A stretch of DNA of 64,000 nucleotides from Madurella fahalii (lineage: Eukaryota > Ascomycota > Sordariomycetes > Sordariales), in assembly GCA_029876055.1 (NCBI GenBank), contig CM056876.1, positions 2,542,001 to 2,606,000 on the forward strand, given 5' to 3'. The notes beneath the pieces are model-generated. The model was not told the DNA's origin and did not search any database. It saw nothing but the letters and a program-made list of their open reading frames with translations. Each line of letters starts with the position of its first letter. Position 1 is the first letter of the stretch. Made by a program: the position numbers and the translations under genes. Shown here one piece after another: positions 36,239 to 46,621 of the stretch.

Positions 36239-37717
36239 ATGAGATTCAAAGTCCCGTCAACGACTACCGACTCCACCCACTCGCAAGAGACAGGATCCCA
36301 CTCCGCGACCATGCCACCGCCTCCTCCTACCAGCGGCCCCGCCAGACCCCTCTACTCGTTCTACAAACCACTTCCCAACACCAGCAACTTCTTCCTCGTC
36401 CGCCGCACCACCGACGGCGAGCTGCTCCTTGCCCAACCCCTTGACCACACACCAACCAACGCCGGGAGTGGCCGCGACCCCGGCCCGGATCCGGACAACC
36501 ACACCGTCCACGAACTCATCGCGCGCGGAGCAGGCCGCGCTGCCGCCAACGTGCTCAACCACGAGAACCTTGTCTCGCTGCATGACGAGCTAGTCCGTTC
36601 CCCGCTGTGCAGCGGCACCCCCGTCACAACAGCAGCAGCAGACGCAGCGCCGGAAGGGGACATGGGAGAACCGAAGCGGACCGTGCTCCTGTGGGACTGG
36701 TGCGACGCCGGCACGCTGAAGGACGTGTTTGACAGGCCGCCCGTGCCCGTCCCGGAGAGCGCGGCGGAGGGGTTCCTGCCCGAGTCGTTTGTGTGGCACG
36801 TTGCGCTGGGGTTGCTGAGGGCGCTGTGCTGGCTGCATGCCGGGGTTAGGGAGGGGTATGAGGTTGTTGGAGACGAGGGCGGCGGGGATTTTGGAAGGGG
36901 GGATGGCGGCACTACTACTGCTGCTAGGTGTAAACGGGTGAGGGGGTTGAAGACGGCGCAGGCGGAGTGGATGCCGATTCTGCATCGGGACGTGAGGGCG
37001 GAGAACGTGTTTCTGCAGCGGCCGAGGGGGGTCGAGACGTACGGTGCTGTCAAGCTCGGTGGGTTTGAGAGGTGCTTTGTTTCAGGGACGGTGCCTCACT
37101 CGGACGAAACGCCGTTGGTGGCTATGAAATTGGAGGATGTATCGCTAGAGACGCTGAGGGAGAGGGTGGGCCGGTGGAAGAGGGATGGGTTGGATATGCC
37201 CGAGGTAAGGGAATCTCATAGTGTTGAAGGTTGACTGATCAGGACTGACAGTGAGCAGTCCCAACGCCCCTACACGCAGGGAAGCGAGCTATTCGCTCTC
37301 GGGGCAGTCCTCTACCAGATGATGCGCGGCCGTCAACTGCCACCGGCTGAGGAGTGTATCAACTGTGGGTGTCGGCACATCACCCACGATGACAACCCCG
37401 AGTTCACGGCCTGTCCCCATGCCTGTTTCGAGGATGTCAACATCGATGAGGTCTTCGTGCCGCTTACCTCCTACACGCAGGAGCTCAAGGGCGTGGTGAC
37501 GATACTCCTTCGAGCGAACCGTACTGAGATGAGCGCTAACGGAGTGCTGGACCTTGCATGGAGCGGATTCGAGAAGTGGGCTACAAACACAGATGACGGG
37601 CGGCTGTATCGAGACATCTTTGATGATATTTGGTTTCGGATGTCAAACAAGTCGAGGATTGAGCAGAAGCAACGGAAGGAGAGTGTCATAGACGGCCGGG
37701 ATATCTTGGTGGTTTGA
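36239..37717 (+). CDS. Protein kinase-like protein, predicted pseudokinase
   Basis: Exons 36239-37204 and 37259-37717 join in phase 0 to 474 residues. The kinase fold is recognisable: WDWCDAGTLKDVFD as hinge and helix D, a helix E (HVALGLLRALCWLH), the catalytic-loop motif HRDVRAENVFL at about 249-259, and a GSELFALGAVLYQMMRG helix F. Key catalytic parts are changed: the beta-3 lysine of the VAIK motif has no counterpart (ELLLAQPL), the DFG triplet is GGF (about 274-276), and no APE motif is visible. Glycine-loop glycines are also missing. Retention of HRD and Asn256 with loss of Lys and DFG Asp suggests an inactive or atypical kinase, perhaps a scaffold. Overall NIMA/NEK-like layout. The start could also be the ATG at 36311. 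Confidence 0.78.
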
Positions 37718-38462
37718 AAGGATGATCTTGAGCTTGCGTTGCCATTGCTTTATTTCTCTTATCCATTTCCCATTTCGTTCTGGCCACAGCCGCTGCCATT
37801 GGGTTTAGGAATCCACTACGTCGGACATCGCGCGCGGATAGTAGGTACCTACTCCCACCAAGATCGCTAGCTGCAATGAAGAATACTTCAATTTTTAGGT
37901 TGGCTCGGCTGAACAAGTCCAACATGGAGCATATCAGTGTTCTGTGGCAGTTAGATGCTTTATCAACAACTAGACATACCTCACTTTGTTTTAACTGTGG
38001 TCTTTTCCCCGACGGTTGAACTTATAAGAACAAAAACTCAGCGGAAAGTAGATAGTTCTGTGCAGTACTGTACCTACACAAAACAGATCTCGCCCTCAGC
38101 AAATTCCACGACGTGATGATTGAGACGGCTATGGGCAGCTGTCTCGCCCCAATAACCAGTGTGACTTTTATCGTCGATTGGTATACACTATCCTAATGAG
38201 AATGCAACTAGCCTTGAGAGCAATACTAATGCATTGCACAAGATATGGCTTAGAGATTTGCTACAATATTAAAAACATGTGTTGGTCGGATGTTGCACCC
38301 AACACATCCCGCGTGTATTAGAAGCCTGTGACCTAGGACCTTTGTCCAACCACCTCTAATTCAGTCTCACCTGTACCTATCACCATCCCTACCGCAGCCA
38401 GCAACTCCACAAGCCCGCCCACCGAAACCGTCATGAACATCACAAACCAGCAAAAAATGACT
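37718..38462. other. AT-rich intergenic region
   Basis: Between the pseudokinase gene and the tRNA gene (3' side of the tRNA). No gene signal. Confidence 0.5.
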
Positions 38463-38548
38463 CGATCAGACTGGGATTCGAACCCAGAGCCTTTACCACG
38501 GATTTTCTGGAACCGGAAAGTAACGCGCTACCATTGCGCCATCCGACC
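38463..38548 (-). tRNA. tRNA-Arg(CCG) with 14-nt intron
   Basis: On the minus strand the sequence folds as a tRNA: acceptor GGTCGGA paired with TCTGATC, D-arm GCGC-AATGGTA-GCGC, anticodon stem TTACT/GGTAA, and T-arm CTGGG-TTCGAAT-CCCAG. The 21-nt interval in the anticodon loop resolves into a seven-base loop TTCCGG+T plus a 14-nt intron at 38499-38512 placed one base 3' of the anticodon, the canonical eukaryotic site. The anticodon is then CCG, charging arginine. Mature length 72 nt without CCA. The exact intron edges rest on position convention. Confidence 0.9.
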
Positions 38549-39088
38549 TACATCTGCTGGTGTTATATCAAGTCGGATCGTGATCCTGGCTCATGTGGAA
38601 TCACGGAGAGAGCGTGAGGAACCTCAGCATTCCCCAACCTGCCTAGAAACAAGCAATAACAAAAAGAAGAATAATATATATGAATTGTGAATATGTTGAC
38701 TAAGGAGTGCTGATTGAGAGGAGAACACCCAAAAGGCGCGTCGTCACGCGCGTGTGAGAGAACGAGAAACAACTATACATATCCCATGAACTGCTTCCCT
38801 TGTCTTTGTGGTTGCCCCAACCCAGAACATATAAACGCCTACCTGGAAGAAGTCCTTGTGTTTTTTTCCCTGCACACCCAAACAAACCATCGCAAAAGAA
38901 CGCAAAGTGAAACCGACACTAAAACTGTAGGGCCCCACGCTGCCGCAGAAGGGCATGATAGGAGAAGCAAAACAAGCGGAGCGCCGCAACACCGCTACCC
39001 CACTCCAAAACGACTGTCAAGAATAGGAAAAAAGAAACAAAGAAATGGCAGAAAGAGTCCCTCATAACCCCCCTCCCCCTATACTCAT
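38549..39088. other. Intergenic region upstream of the tRNA and 3' of the coiled-coil gene
   Basis: No coding signal; probably includes the 3' untranslated region of the minus-strand coiled-coil gene. Confidence 0.5.
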
Positions 39089-40373
39089 TTACTGCTCCCT
39101 CTTCTCGTCACCGCCTCCGACGCCCACCAGCCCAGCGCTCGCCGCACTCTCCCCCAACCTCAGCTCCTCCTCGGGCACACCCACGCCCAGGGCCAGACTC
39201 GAAGTCGAGCTCGCCGCCCTCTGCAGGCCCTCCCTTCCTCGGTCTCCCTGCTGGCCCCGACGCCCTTGCTCCTCCCTGAGCGCGGCATCGCGAACCAGCC
39301 TCTCCAACTCCCTCACGCGGCGCCGGAGCGCCTCGTTCTCCCGCTTGATCTCCTCGAGCTCGGCGCGGCGGGATGCAGTCTCTTCGTAGCGCGACGTGGC
39401 GGGCAGGATGCCGGGGGAGAGCTCGCTTGTCGTTGTCGTCGTGGCGGTGGTGGTCCCAGGGGTGTTGGCCATGCCCGATGTGCTGCCGGACTGTGATTGC
39501 TGCGACATGGAGCGTATGGGCATGCGTGCGGAGAAAAAGCCCGGATAGCTGCTAGGCGGGTCATGGATGTAGGGCGACGGGTGGGTGTAGCTGGAGCCCG
39601 GGGTGCTGGTGATGGTTGCCGGGGCCGGGGAGCCGGTCCGGCTGCGGCGGGAGGCGCTGCTGTTTTGTCTGCTGAGCGGGATGCTGCCGGCTGCGGCGCC
39701 TGCTGCTGCGGGGATGGGCTGGCTTGGGCGGACCGGGGCAGGCGAGGAGATGCCTGCCATGGACGCGGTCGAAACGGAACCGGCGGTGGCGGTGATGCTG
39801 CGCGCGCTGGTGCTGGACGAGGTGCGGTGGTGCCGGATGGGTTGGTAGTGCCCGAGGCCGAAGCCCGAGGCAGGCGTATCGACCCACTGTGCGGGCTCGG
39901 TGCCCGAGGCGCTTGCCGAAGTCGATGAGGCGTTGGAGACGACCGAGGCGTTTTGGGCGGCACGGAGCATCGAGAGTTCGCGGGTGAGCCGGTTGACCTG
40001 GGAAGGGAGGTAGTTAGAGAATGCGAATCTGCGGCTGGTTCGGCACGTCGCTCACCACTGCCTCCTGCTCCTTCTCAAGTTGCATATGGAGATCAGCTGC
40101 GGTCAGCGGACGCGGGTGTCGCAGCGGTCCCGGCCCGGGGCCCACTCCTGAGTTATCGCCCATGGAGGGCCCCGAGAGCGAAGTTGACGAGGGGAACTGC
40201 GGCGACGGTAGGGACGAGTTGGAAGCGTTGACCATGGCCTGATTCGAAGGGAGAATGTTCAGCGAAGGCGAGGTGGGAACGGGCGGCGGAGGCATCGTCT
40301 GCTGCGAAGATGCGCGACGCGACGGGTTAGCGAGAAAATGAGGGGACGGCGGCACTGAATTGAGATCGGGCAT
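39089..40373 (-). CDS. Fungal coiled-coil protein, function unknown
   Basis: Exons 40373-40056 and 39997-39089 (minus strand) join in phase 0 to 408 residues. The junction creates a helix beginning LTAADLHMQLEKEQEAVVNR and continuing LTRELSMLRAA, probably the conserved part. A long Ser/Thr/Pro-rich disordered region follows, then a second strongly charged coiled coil (RRAELEEIKRENEALRRR) near residues 325-365. No catalytic motif, membrane segment or signal peptide is visible. The architecture is that of a scaffold or cytoskeleton-linked protein, which is inference. A GC-rich bias leaves long open frames on the opposite strand. Confidence 0.78.
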
Positions 40374-41118
40374 GGCGGCGTCGCGGCCGATGGCTGATGC
40401 TGATGCCTGCGTGGCTTTTGTACTGTACTTTGACGGAAGGGATCGGAATGCGGTAGCGACTGCAAGCAGTCTGGACGGCTCAATTGAACGCGCTCAATCC
40501 TCAAACAATGTGGGGAGAGAAAACACTACTAACTTTGCATGCAAAACAAAACACGGTGAATGAATGGCATAGCAATATGGCCGTTTATTATGCGACCACT
40601 GCTTTCCACCGACTGTTGTCCGGATGTGAATTGGAGGAGGTGCGGAGATCCAATAGCTGCCCCACCCATCCGCTGCAAGGCTGAACCACTTGGGACGGGG
40701 TCGAAGGTACTTCTTTTTTATTTTTGCCGAGAAGTCCGCTGCCGGCTCCCGTGCAGGTCCCTGTCGTCCCACCAAGAGAGTGGGGTCGTCGTGCAGGTCA
40801 AGGGCGGCGCTGCTGGTGACGGCCCATGATGTAATGTTCGACCATGACGGATGAAGAATTGCAGAAAATGAGGAGCCCTGATGTCAAGCTGCAAACAACT
40901 CCTATATAGATGCTTGCCCCGTTCCAAGCCTCGTAAGAGACACTTTACAACCTCAACAACCATATTGCCAACAAGAACTTGACGAATGTGCGTTTACCAC
41001 AGAACTGTGATCTCAGGTTCTGAGCCATACTCGGATTACTCAATTCGTACTGGAAGTCTGCTAACTCGGTTTCACTGCGATCAGAGAACCAAATTCCCTT
41101 AAGAGACTAATTTACATC
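40374..41118. other. Divergent intergenic region
   Basis: Promoters of the coiled-coil gene (-) and of the 90-residue protein (+). No coding signal. Confidence 0.5.
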
Positions 41119-41391
41119 ATGCCTGAAGGACCTGAACGTGGCCAGTCGCCCCCGCCCGAGCGGTCGACGGGCAAGCAGATGCACGACGCTCCAGCGTCGG
41201 GGAGGGGCACCGACAATGCCTCACACAAGGAGGACATTAACAAAGAGGCTCTCGAGGTTGGCAGCGCCCGTGTCTCCAGTCAATCGCAAAAGGCTGACAT
41301 GTGCAAACAGCATCTGACATCGAACCCCAAGGGTCCAATGGAGGACGAGGTTACGAAGAAGTTTGCCAAGACAACCCAGGCGGACGTCTGA
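41119..41391 (+). CDS. Small hydrophilic protein, 90 residues
   Basis: A single-exon frame starting MPEGPERGQ with ATG context CATC before it. It is very hydrophilic, rich in Ser, Lys, Glu, Gln and Pro, with one Cys and no membrane segment. The C-terminus contains LTSNPKGPMEDEVTKKFAK, a motif I associate with small conserved fungal proteins of unknown role. The composition is like intrinsically disordered stress proteins. No function is assigned. The next gene on the plus strand starts about 0.7 kb downstream. Confidence 0.6.
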   Translation: MPEGPERGQSPPPERSTGKQMHDAPASGRGTDNASHKEDINKEALEVGSARVSSQSQKADMCKQHLTSNPKGPMEDEVTKKFAKTTQADV

Positions 41392-41566
41392 GGATATCGT
41401 CTGATGGGCTGCATCTTGACTTTGCGTTTGGGTTGGAGGAATCAAAGTATTTCTGACAGGACATACTAGAAGGATGCTTACTCGTGGAGGGCTTCTGATT
41501 GAATTTCTGGCGGCCGAGTGGTGTACCTTCGAGAATCTTGCGAAACGCTTGCCATTTAGAGAAGCA

Positions 41567-41830
41567 TCACATAGCTATTATCTTAATTGACTTATTGACG
41601 AGGAAACAATTGGAACCCTTGCCGTCAGCCTCGCCCGCATACACGTAGATGGGATTGTAGTTGTGATACCCGCCGCTGTTTAGCCAACTGGTTGAAGGAA
41701 TGCCACTTTCACATGTCACTGTCGAATGATCACCAAGCCACTTTGAGCAAGCCAAGCAATTACGTAGGTTGTACTGTACAGTCTGCTTAGCCACAATCGA
41801 CTTCCCCTCTAGGGTATAGGATGACGACAT
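41567..41830 (-). CDS. Doubtful small Cys-containing ORF, 87 residues
   Basis: An open frame on the minus strand; the frame extends back to 41902, but the ATG at 41830 (MSSSYTLEGK) is favoured. It has Cys in the NCLACS, VTCES and SNCFL contexts and a Gly/Tyr/Asn-rich section (NSGGYHNYNPIYVYAG). It has no signal peptide and no family I recognise. The composition looks more protein-like than chance frames nearby, but expression or conservation is untested. It could be a remnant or one exon of a larger gene. Confidence 0.28.
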   Translation of the reverse strand: MSSSYTLEGKSIVAKQTVQYNLRNCLACSKWLGDHSTVTCESGIPSTSWLNSGGYHNYNPIYVYAGEADGKGSNCFLVNKSIKIIAM

Positions 41831-42102
41831 GGTTTGCCCCTCTCTGAAATGCTTGGATACTGGAAGCTCCTCCTGCGCCGACTCCGTACCTTGACGAAGC
41901 AAACGGAACGCGCGTCCGAAGACGATTTAAAAAGGCGACAAAGCTCTGGAATTTTTCGCACGGATTTACACCAGAATTCCATCATTTTCTCTAGCCAACC
42001 TCCCACACCAGATTCTCTGTCAGCAGCACTTTAGCAAACTACTTAACGCACGAACCCCACACTTAACGACCGGCATTCTGCAGCTGCCGCTAATCTCTCA
42101 CC

Positions 42103-43174
42103 ATGGCCACCACCGTCTACGTGAAGAATATCGGCGGAAAGACCGAGGACAAGGAAATCAGAGAGTTTTTCAGTTTTTGGTAAGCCCCCCCCCCCCCCCC
42201 CCCGGAACATTCCGCATGCTCCCGTATCTCCCCTACTTCCCGGGCATTCAGGCCTCACTCTTTTTTACCTTTTCCTCTGGTTCCCTTCACGAGAGTGAGC
42301 TGCATGGGACCGGTAACTGCTGCTTTGAATCAATTTTGTGTCGGCCGTCCACAGGCTAACCCTCTACATTAGCGGCAAAATCAATGACATCAACATTACC
42401 ACCGAGGGCGAGACCAGAAATGCCACTGTCACCTTTGAGAAGGAGACAGCCGCCAGGACGGCCCTCCTCCTGAACCACACGAAGCTTGGCGGCAGTGAGA
42501 TTACAGTCTCCAGCGAGAGCAGCACTACGCCAACTGGCGAAGAGGAAGACCCTTCCAAGGCAGCAGGCGAAGCCGGCACCGCCGAGCGCAGCCCCGCAGA
42601 GGGCCTCACGCAGGAGGAGAAGCCGCGCACCCGCATCCTGGCCGAGGTGCTCGCGCACGGCTACCTGGTGGCCGACACGGGACTGCAGAAGGCCATCTCG
42701 CTCGACGAGAAGCACGGCGTCTCGACCCGCTTCGTAGCCACGCTCAAGCAGCTTGACGAGAAGACGCACGCGACGGACCACGCGCGCGCCGCCGACGCGA
42801 GCTACGGCATCACGCAGCGCGCCAGCTCGCTGCTGACGGGGCTCGGCTCGTACTTTGAGAAGGCGACGCACACGCCGACGGGCAAGCGCATCGTCGACTT
42901 CTACACGACTAGCCAGCGCCAGGTGCAAGATATCCACAATGAGGCGCGGCGGCTGGCCGAACTGAAGAAGGAAGAGGGCGGAGGAAGCCTTTACAAGGCG
43001 GTGGGGCTGGACAAGGTGTTTGACAGGTTCGGCCAGGGCAAAGCTGCCGAGGGCGGCTCGGAGAAGCCTGCTGCCGAGGTTCCTGGTGCGGCGCCCTCTG
43101 ATGCCGTGGCTACCGAGTCGGCGCAGAAGCCCACTGCTCCGTCTGGGACGGGCAATCCGGAGACTATCCACTAA
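42103..43174 (+). CDS. RRM protein of the Vip1 (actin cytoskeleton-associated) type
   Basis: Exons 42103-42179 and 42373-43174 encode 292 residues. The N-terminal RNA-recognition motif begins TTVYVKNIGGKTEDKEI and the splice junction restores FSFCGKINDINI, with the RNP1-position segment NATVTFEKETAARTAL. A Glu/Thr linker leads to a helical C-terminal part (SYGITQRASSLLTGLGSYFEKA, then DFYTTSQRQVQDIHNEARRLAELKKEEG), typical of the Vip1/YOR338-like fungal group annotated as actin cytoskeletal protein Vip1. RNA targets are unknown. The 193-nt intron is unusual: it holds a 19-C run and two in-frame acceptors 18 nt apart. Confidence 0.87.
42185..42203 (+). repeat. C19 homopolymer in intron of the Vip1-like gene
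   Basis: Nineteen consecutive C start five bases into the intron, directly after the 5' splice site GTAAG. Confidence 0.93.
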
Positions 43175-43835
43175 GCGACGATGGAGCTGGGGGGTGAGGA
43201 TGGAGGACGGCGAGCGCGGGGGACGGATTCCGTCTTGGTCGGTTTGCGCCGGCTGTGTTCTCGGTTGCGCTGATTCTTCGATGGGAAAGGACCGCAGAAA
43301 GGGCGGGTTCCTTGGCTTTTGCTTTCGGTTCAAACTGCACGATCTTAAGGCAGTTTTCATGTATTGTAGTATCGGAGCGCTTGAATGCATTTTAATCCTA
43401 CCTCGCTCATGTGGTACAGCCCGCAATCAGCATGTAGCGTGAGCGTTGGCCCATCATTGAGATGCACGACTTGAGCTACTGATAGAGGGCGCGTGTGGTT
43501 GGTCGCGCTCATTAATCTGAAATGGAATCATACTCTAGCCAACTACTTGTTGAAACCCACGTTCGTTAACCAGAGGAAAAGCAAAAGACAGTATCTTGCC
43601 GAATGAGAGTTGGGGTTCCCATCATAATTCACAGCGGCAGATGCGCTCCGCCGTGCAACTAACTCCGTAGCGTAAACTGGTCTTGGTAGGATTCTTTGCT
43701 TCTTTTTTCTTCTTCCGGTTATACTATTAGGAGATATAGTTGATTTGAACGCGCTCATCTAAAAGTACATTAAAACATCCTCTCTACAGGCCCCATCACT
43801 TCTCTCTGCCCGCGGAACGCTGTATTCGCGTGGCA
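43175..43835. other. Convergent intergenic region
   Basis: Between the 3' ends of the Vip1-like gene and the P450 gene. No gene seen. Confidence 0.5.
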
Positions 43836-44381
43836 TCATTCCCATCCCGCATCCCCAAGCGGCGCGCCACCTCTCCTCCTCTCCCTCACCACAACCGGCA
43901 GGCCGCCTTCCATGGGCAGCGTCAGGCTCGCCTTGCTCACCCTGTCGCCCACAAACGCCCCCTCCAGCTCAAAGAGCCACGCGACGGTGGGGATGACCTG
44001 CGCGGCGATGGCCTCGGCCATCTTGCGACCGAGGCAGGTGCGCGCGCCGCCGTAGAAGACGGGGAACTCGGGCGCGCCGCGCGCCACCAGCCGCCCGTCG
44101 CCGTCCAGGAACCGCTCCGGCCGGAACCCGTCCGCGTCCGCCCCCCACGTCCGCCGCGACCGCTGCATCGCCCACAGGCACCACACCAGCACCGAGTGCC
44201 GCGGCAGGAAGGTGCCGTCGGGCAGCGTCGTGTCGTCCTGGCACTGCCGGATCTCGAAGGGGATCGGGGGGTAGAGGCGCAGGGTTTCGTAGAAGACGGC
44301 CATTGTGTACGGGACCGAGGTCGGGGTGAAGAGGGTTGGGTCCGGGGTGGAGTGGAGGTCTTCTAATTGGTGTTGTTCTTG

Positions 44382-44412
<31 letters not shown>

Positions 44413-45611
44413 TGGGCGAGGAGGTGCTGGACTTCTTGGCGGATTTTGGAGACAATGTCTGGGTGTCGCAGGAGGAGGTAGAATGTCCAGGTCAGCGCCT
44501 GGGCTGTGGTGTCCCGGCCGGCGGATAGGTAGGTTAGGGCGGCGTCGGCGACCATTTCCTCGTCGCCGATGGCGTCGAGGAGCGACTGGATTAGGCTGCC
44601 TGAGATTTGGTCGAGTTTGTTATCGTCGGTGCCGGATTCGCTCTTCTTGTCCTCGGCGCTTTGTTTGTTCCGGTCCTCGACGGCCCTGGCGACAATGCGC
44701 CTGCCAAAGTCCCTGACGACTGCTATTGACCTGCGGAATTCGGACCCGGTGAAGAGTTCCGTGATGGGCCATAAGGGGTTCTGGAAGCGTTCGGCGGTGG
44801 CGCCGGAGGCAAAGTCGAATGACTTGGAGAACTCATCGTCGGCGTGCATTTCCATCTGTCCATTGTCAATAAAGCGAAGGCTTTGCTAGGTGGGGCAAAA
44901 CTTGCGTTGTAGGCCATCTTGCCCATCAGCTTTGTGGTGATCTCGTGGAACACATGCTGCAGGTCAATGGGGCCTCGGTTGATGCTCGATTTCAGGTCAT
45001 TGACGCTCTCATGTAGGTATTGGGGGAGAGCAACCTCGGTGAGCACTCGAAGATTGGCTGTGTTGAGGAAGGCCAGGCCGGCCTTTCGTTGGAGCCTCCA
45101 GAAATCCCCATCCGCGTTTATGATGCCATTCCCTGGTGTACGGGTTAGAATGCGCGTAGGGGTATATGGTGCGGTCGCTGGCGCTGGCTCACCGAACAAA
45201 TCCCACGACCGCTTCTTCACAAATGTGCCCTTGGTGAACAGACCCTCGTGCTTGAAGACGAACTCGAGGTTCCGAGGATCGTGGATGAGCACCCCGGGCG
45301 GCAGCGTCGGCACTGTCAGGGCAATTGTCTCGTATCCAAACAGGCGTTGACACTTGTCGAACCAACCAAGCAGCTTCCAGCGAGCCTGCAGGAACTTGAT
45401 GCCATTGCCCACCAGAGGCAGCGTATCCGGGGGTTTCCTTCGAAGTCGTGTTAGCACCATGGAACGCTTGAGCAAATGCGGATCATGGGTGTTACCTCAA
45501 GCGCTCACCGTTGCGCCTGATAGCCTTCCCTGGCGCGAAGACGGCCCGCGCAAGCAGTATGAGGATGACAACAGCGACGATGTAATTCCCTAATCCAACG
45601 ATGAGACCCAT
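43836..45611 (-). CDS. Cytochrome P450, CYP52-like
   Basis: Minus-strand exons 45611-45496, 45437-45193, 45132-44906 and 44855-43836 give 535 residues. A membrane anchor lies at about 5-24. Conserved parts are RKPPDTLPLVGNGIKFLQ, the I-helix AGRDTTAQ, K-helix ETLR, FRPERF, and the heme loop FYGGARTCLGRKMAE with the axial Cys. This pattern fits ER-bound CYP52-type fatty acid or alkane hydroxylases, as does the block MEMHADDEFSKSFDFASG; substrate is unproven. Two oddities: the third intron (44905-44856) uses a GC donor (GCAAGT), and a run of 12 Gln sits between the I/J helices and the K helix. The short first exon uses the GTAAC donor at 45495 because only this keeps the GERLRKPP frame. Confidence 0.9.
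44379..44414 (-). repeat. CAG/CAA trinucleotide repeat encoding Gln12
   Basis: Twelve consecutive Gln codons (CAG mostly, then CAA) in the last exon of the P450 gene, followed by further Gln/Glu/His. Confidence 0.93.
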
Positions 45612-46621
45612 GTCCTAGGAGTGACTGCGGCGTGCTTGTGAACGAAGGCGAAGAGGACGGGCCACCGAGTAGAATTAAATTAATGTGCGACCGTTCCAGA
45701 GGCGCTGTGCGAATGGAGGAACCATGCCGTCGGCGTTCAAGATGGTGTCCCTATGTGTGCTAGTGACGTTGACACCAAACGGCTGGCTTGCATCAAGGGG
45801 CCGATGTTCTTATGCAAGGAACCTTGTGCGAGCCAGTGATTGTTTGGCGTTGTTTTGTGACCTAATCCGGCCGGACACCGGGGCAGATGGAGAATGCTGG
45901 AACCATTGGTAAGAATTCAAATGGACAGCATCTGCATATGAGCAATGGCTTCAAATCTTTGGGTGGGCTTTCGCTGGCGGTGGAATGGTCAAGGTAATTG
46001 GCACGGGCTCCAAGTTACCTACCTGTAGGTTGTGGTTTATCGCCATCTTAAATATCCTGCTGATGAGTGATGGATTTCCTGGTTTCAGTCAAAAAGGAAA
46101 GTGAACACCCCCATGTTAGCGCGGGCCCGGTCAACGTGCAGATAGTCAACGACGGGATTAATTACACTGTGTTTGTGGCCAAGCTTCTGGCTAGTCACAG
46201 ATTACAACGCCTAGGAACTCCCCTAACCCTAAGTATTATAACATTTTGTTTGTACTTTCACAAGAGTTAGTGAGATAATACTGTGTAGTGCGTGAATAAA
46301 CCATCTGGAGCCCCAGCCCCAGCCTCCGTGCCCATTCCCCGGTTCACTATCACCCCGGCGTCCTGGCTGCGCCAAACTCGGAAGCCGAGGTGCACTAACG
46401 GCGGGATGCTGTCATGGGTGGGGAGCCCCTGATCCACTGGACAACGTCATACTCTACCAGCGATCGCGGCTGGCGAAACCAAACATTGCACCGAGCTCCG
46501 AGTCACTCGATACGTAACAGCTAAGTTTTATACTGATCAATGTTATTCAATTGATGCGGTGACGGTTACGCGGTAGCAATTCCCACTTCTTCCCTTTCTT
46601 CCCTCACCTCACCGAGCAGCC
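45612..46621. other. Divergent intergenic region
   Basis: Promoters of the P450 (-) and the methyltransferase-like gene (+). A short ATG frame at about 46067-46270 has no support. A telomere-like CCCCTAACCCTAAG occurs near 46218-46231. Confidence 0.5.

Noticed and set aside
39497..39928. 143-codon plus-strand Gly/Arg/Ala-rich frame
   Set aside because: Antisense shadow of the coiled-coil gene.
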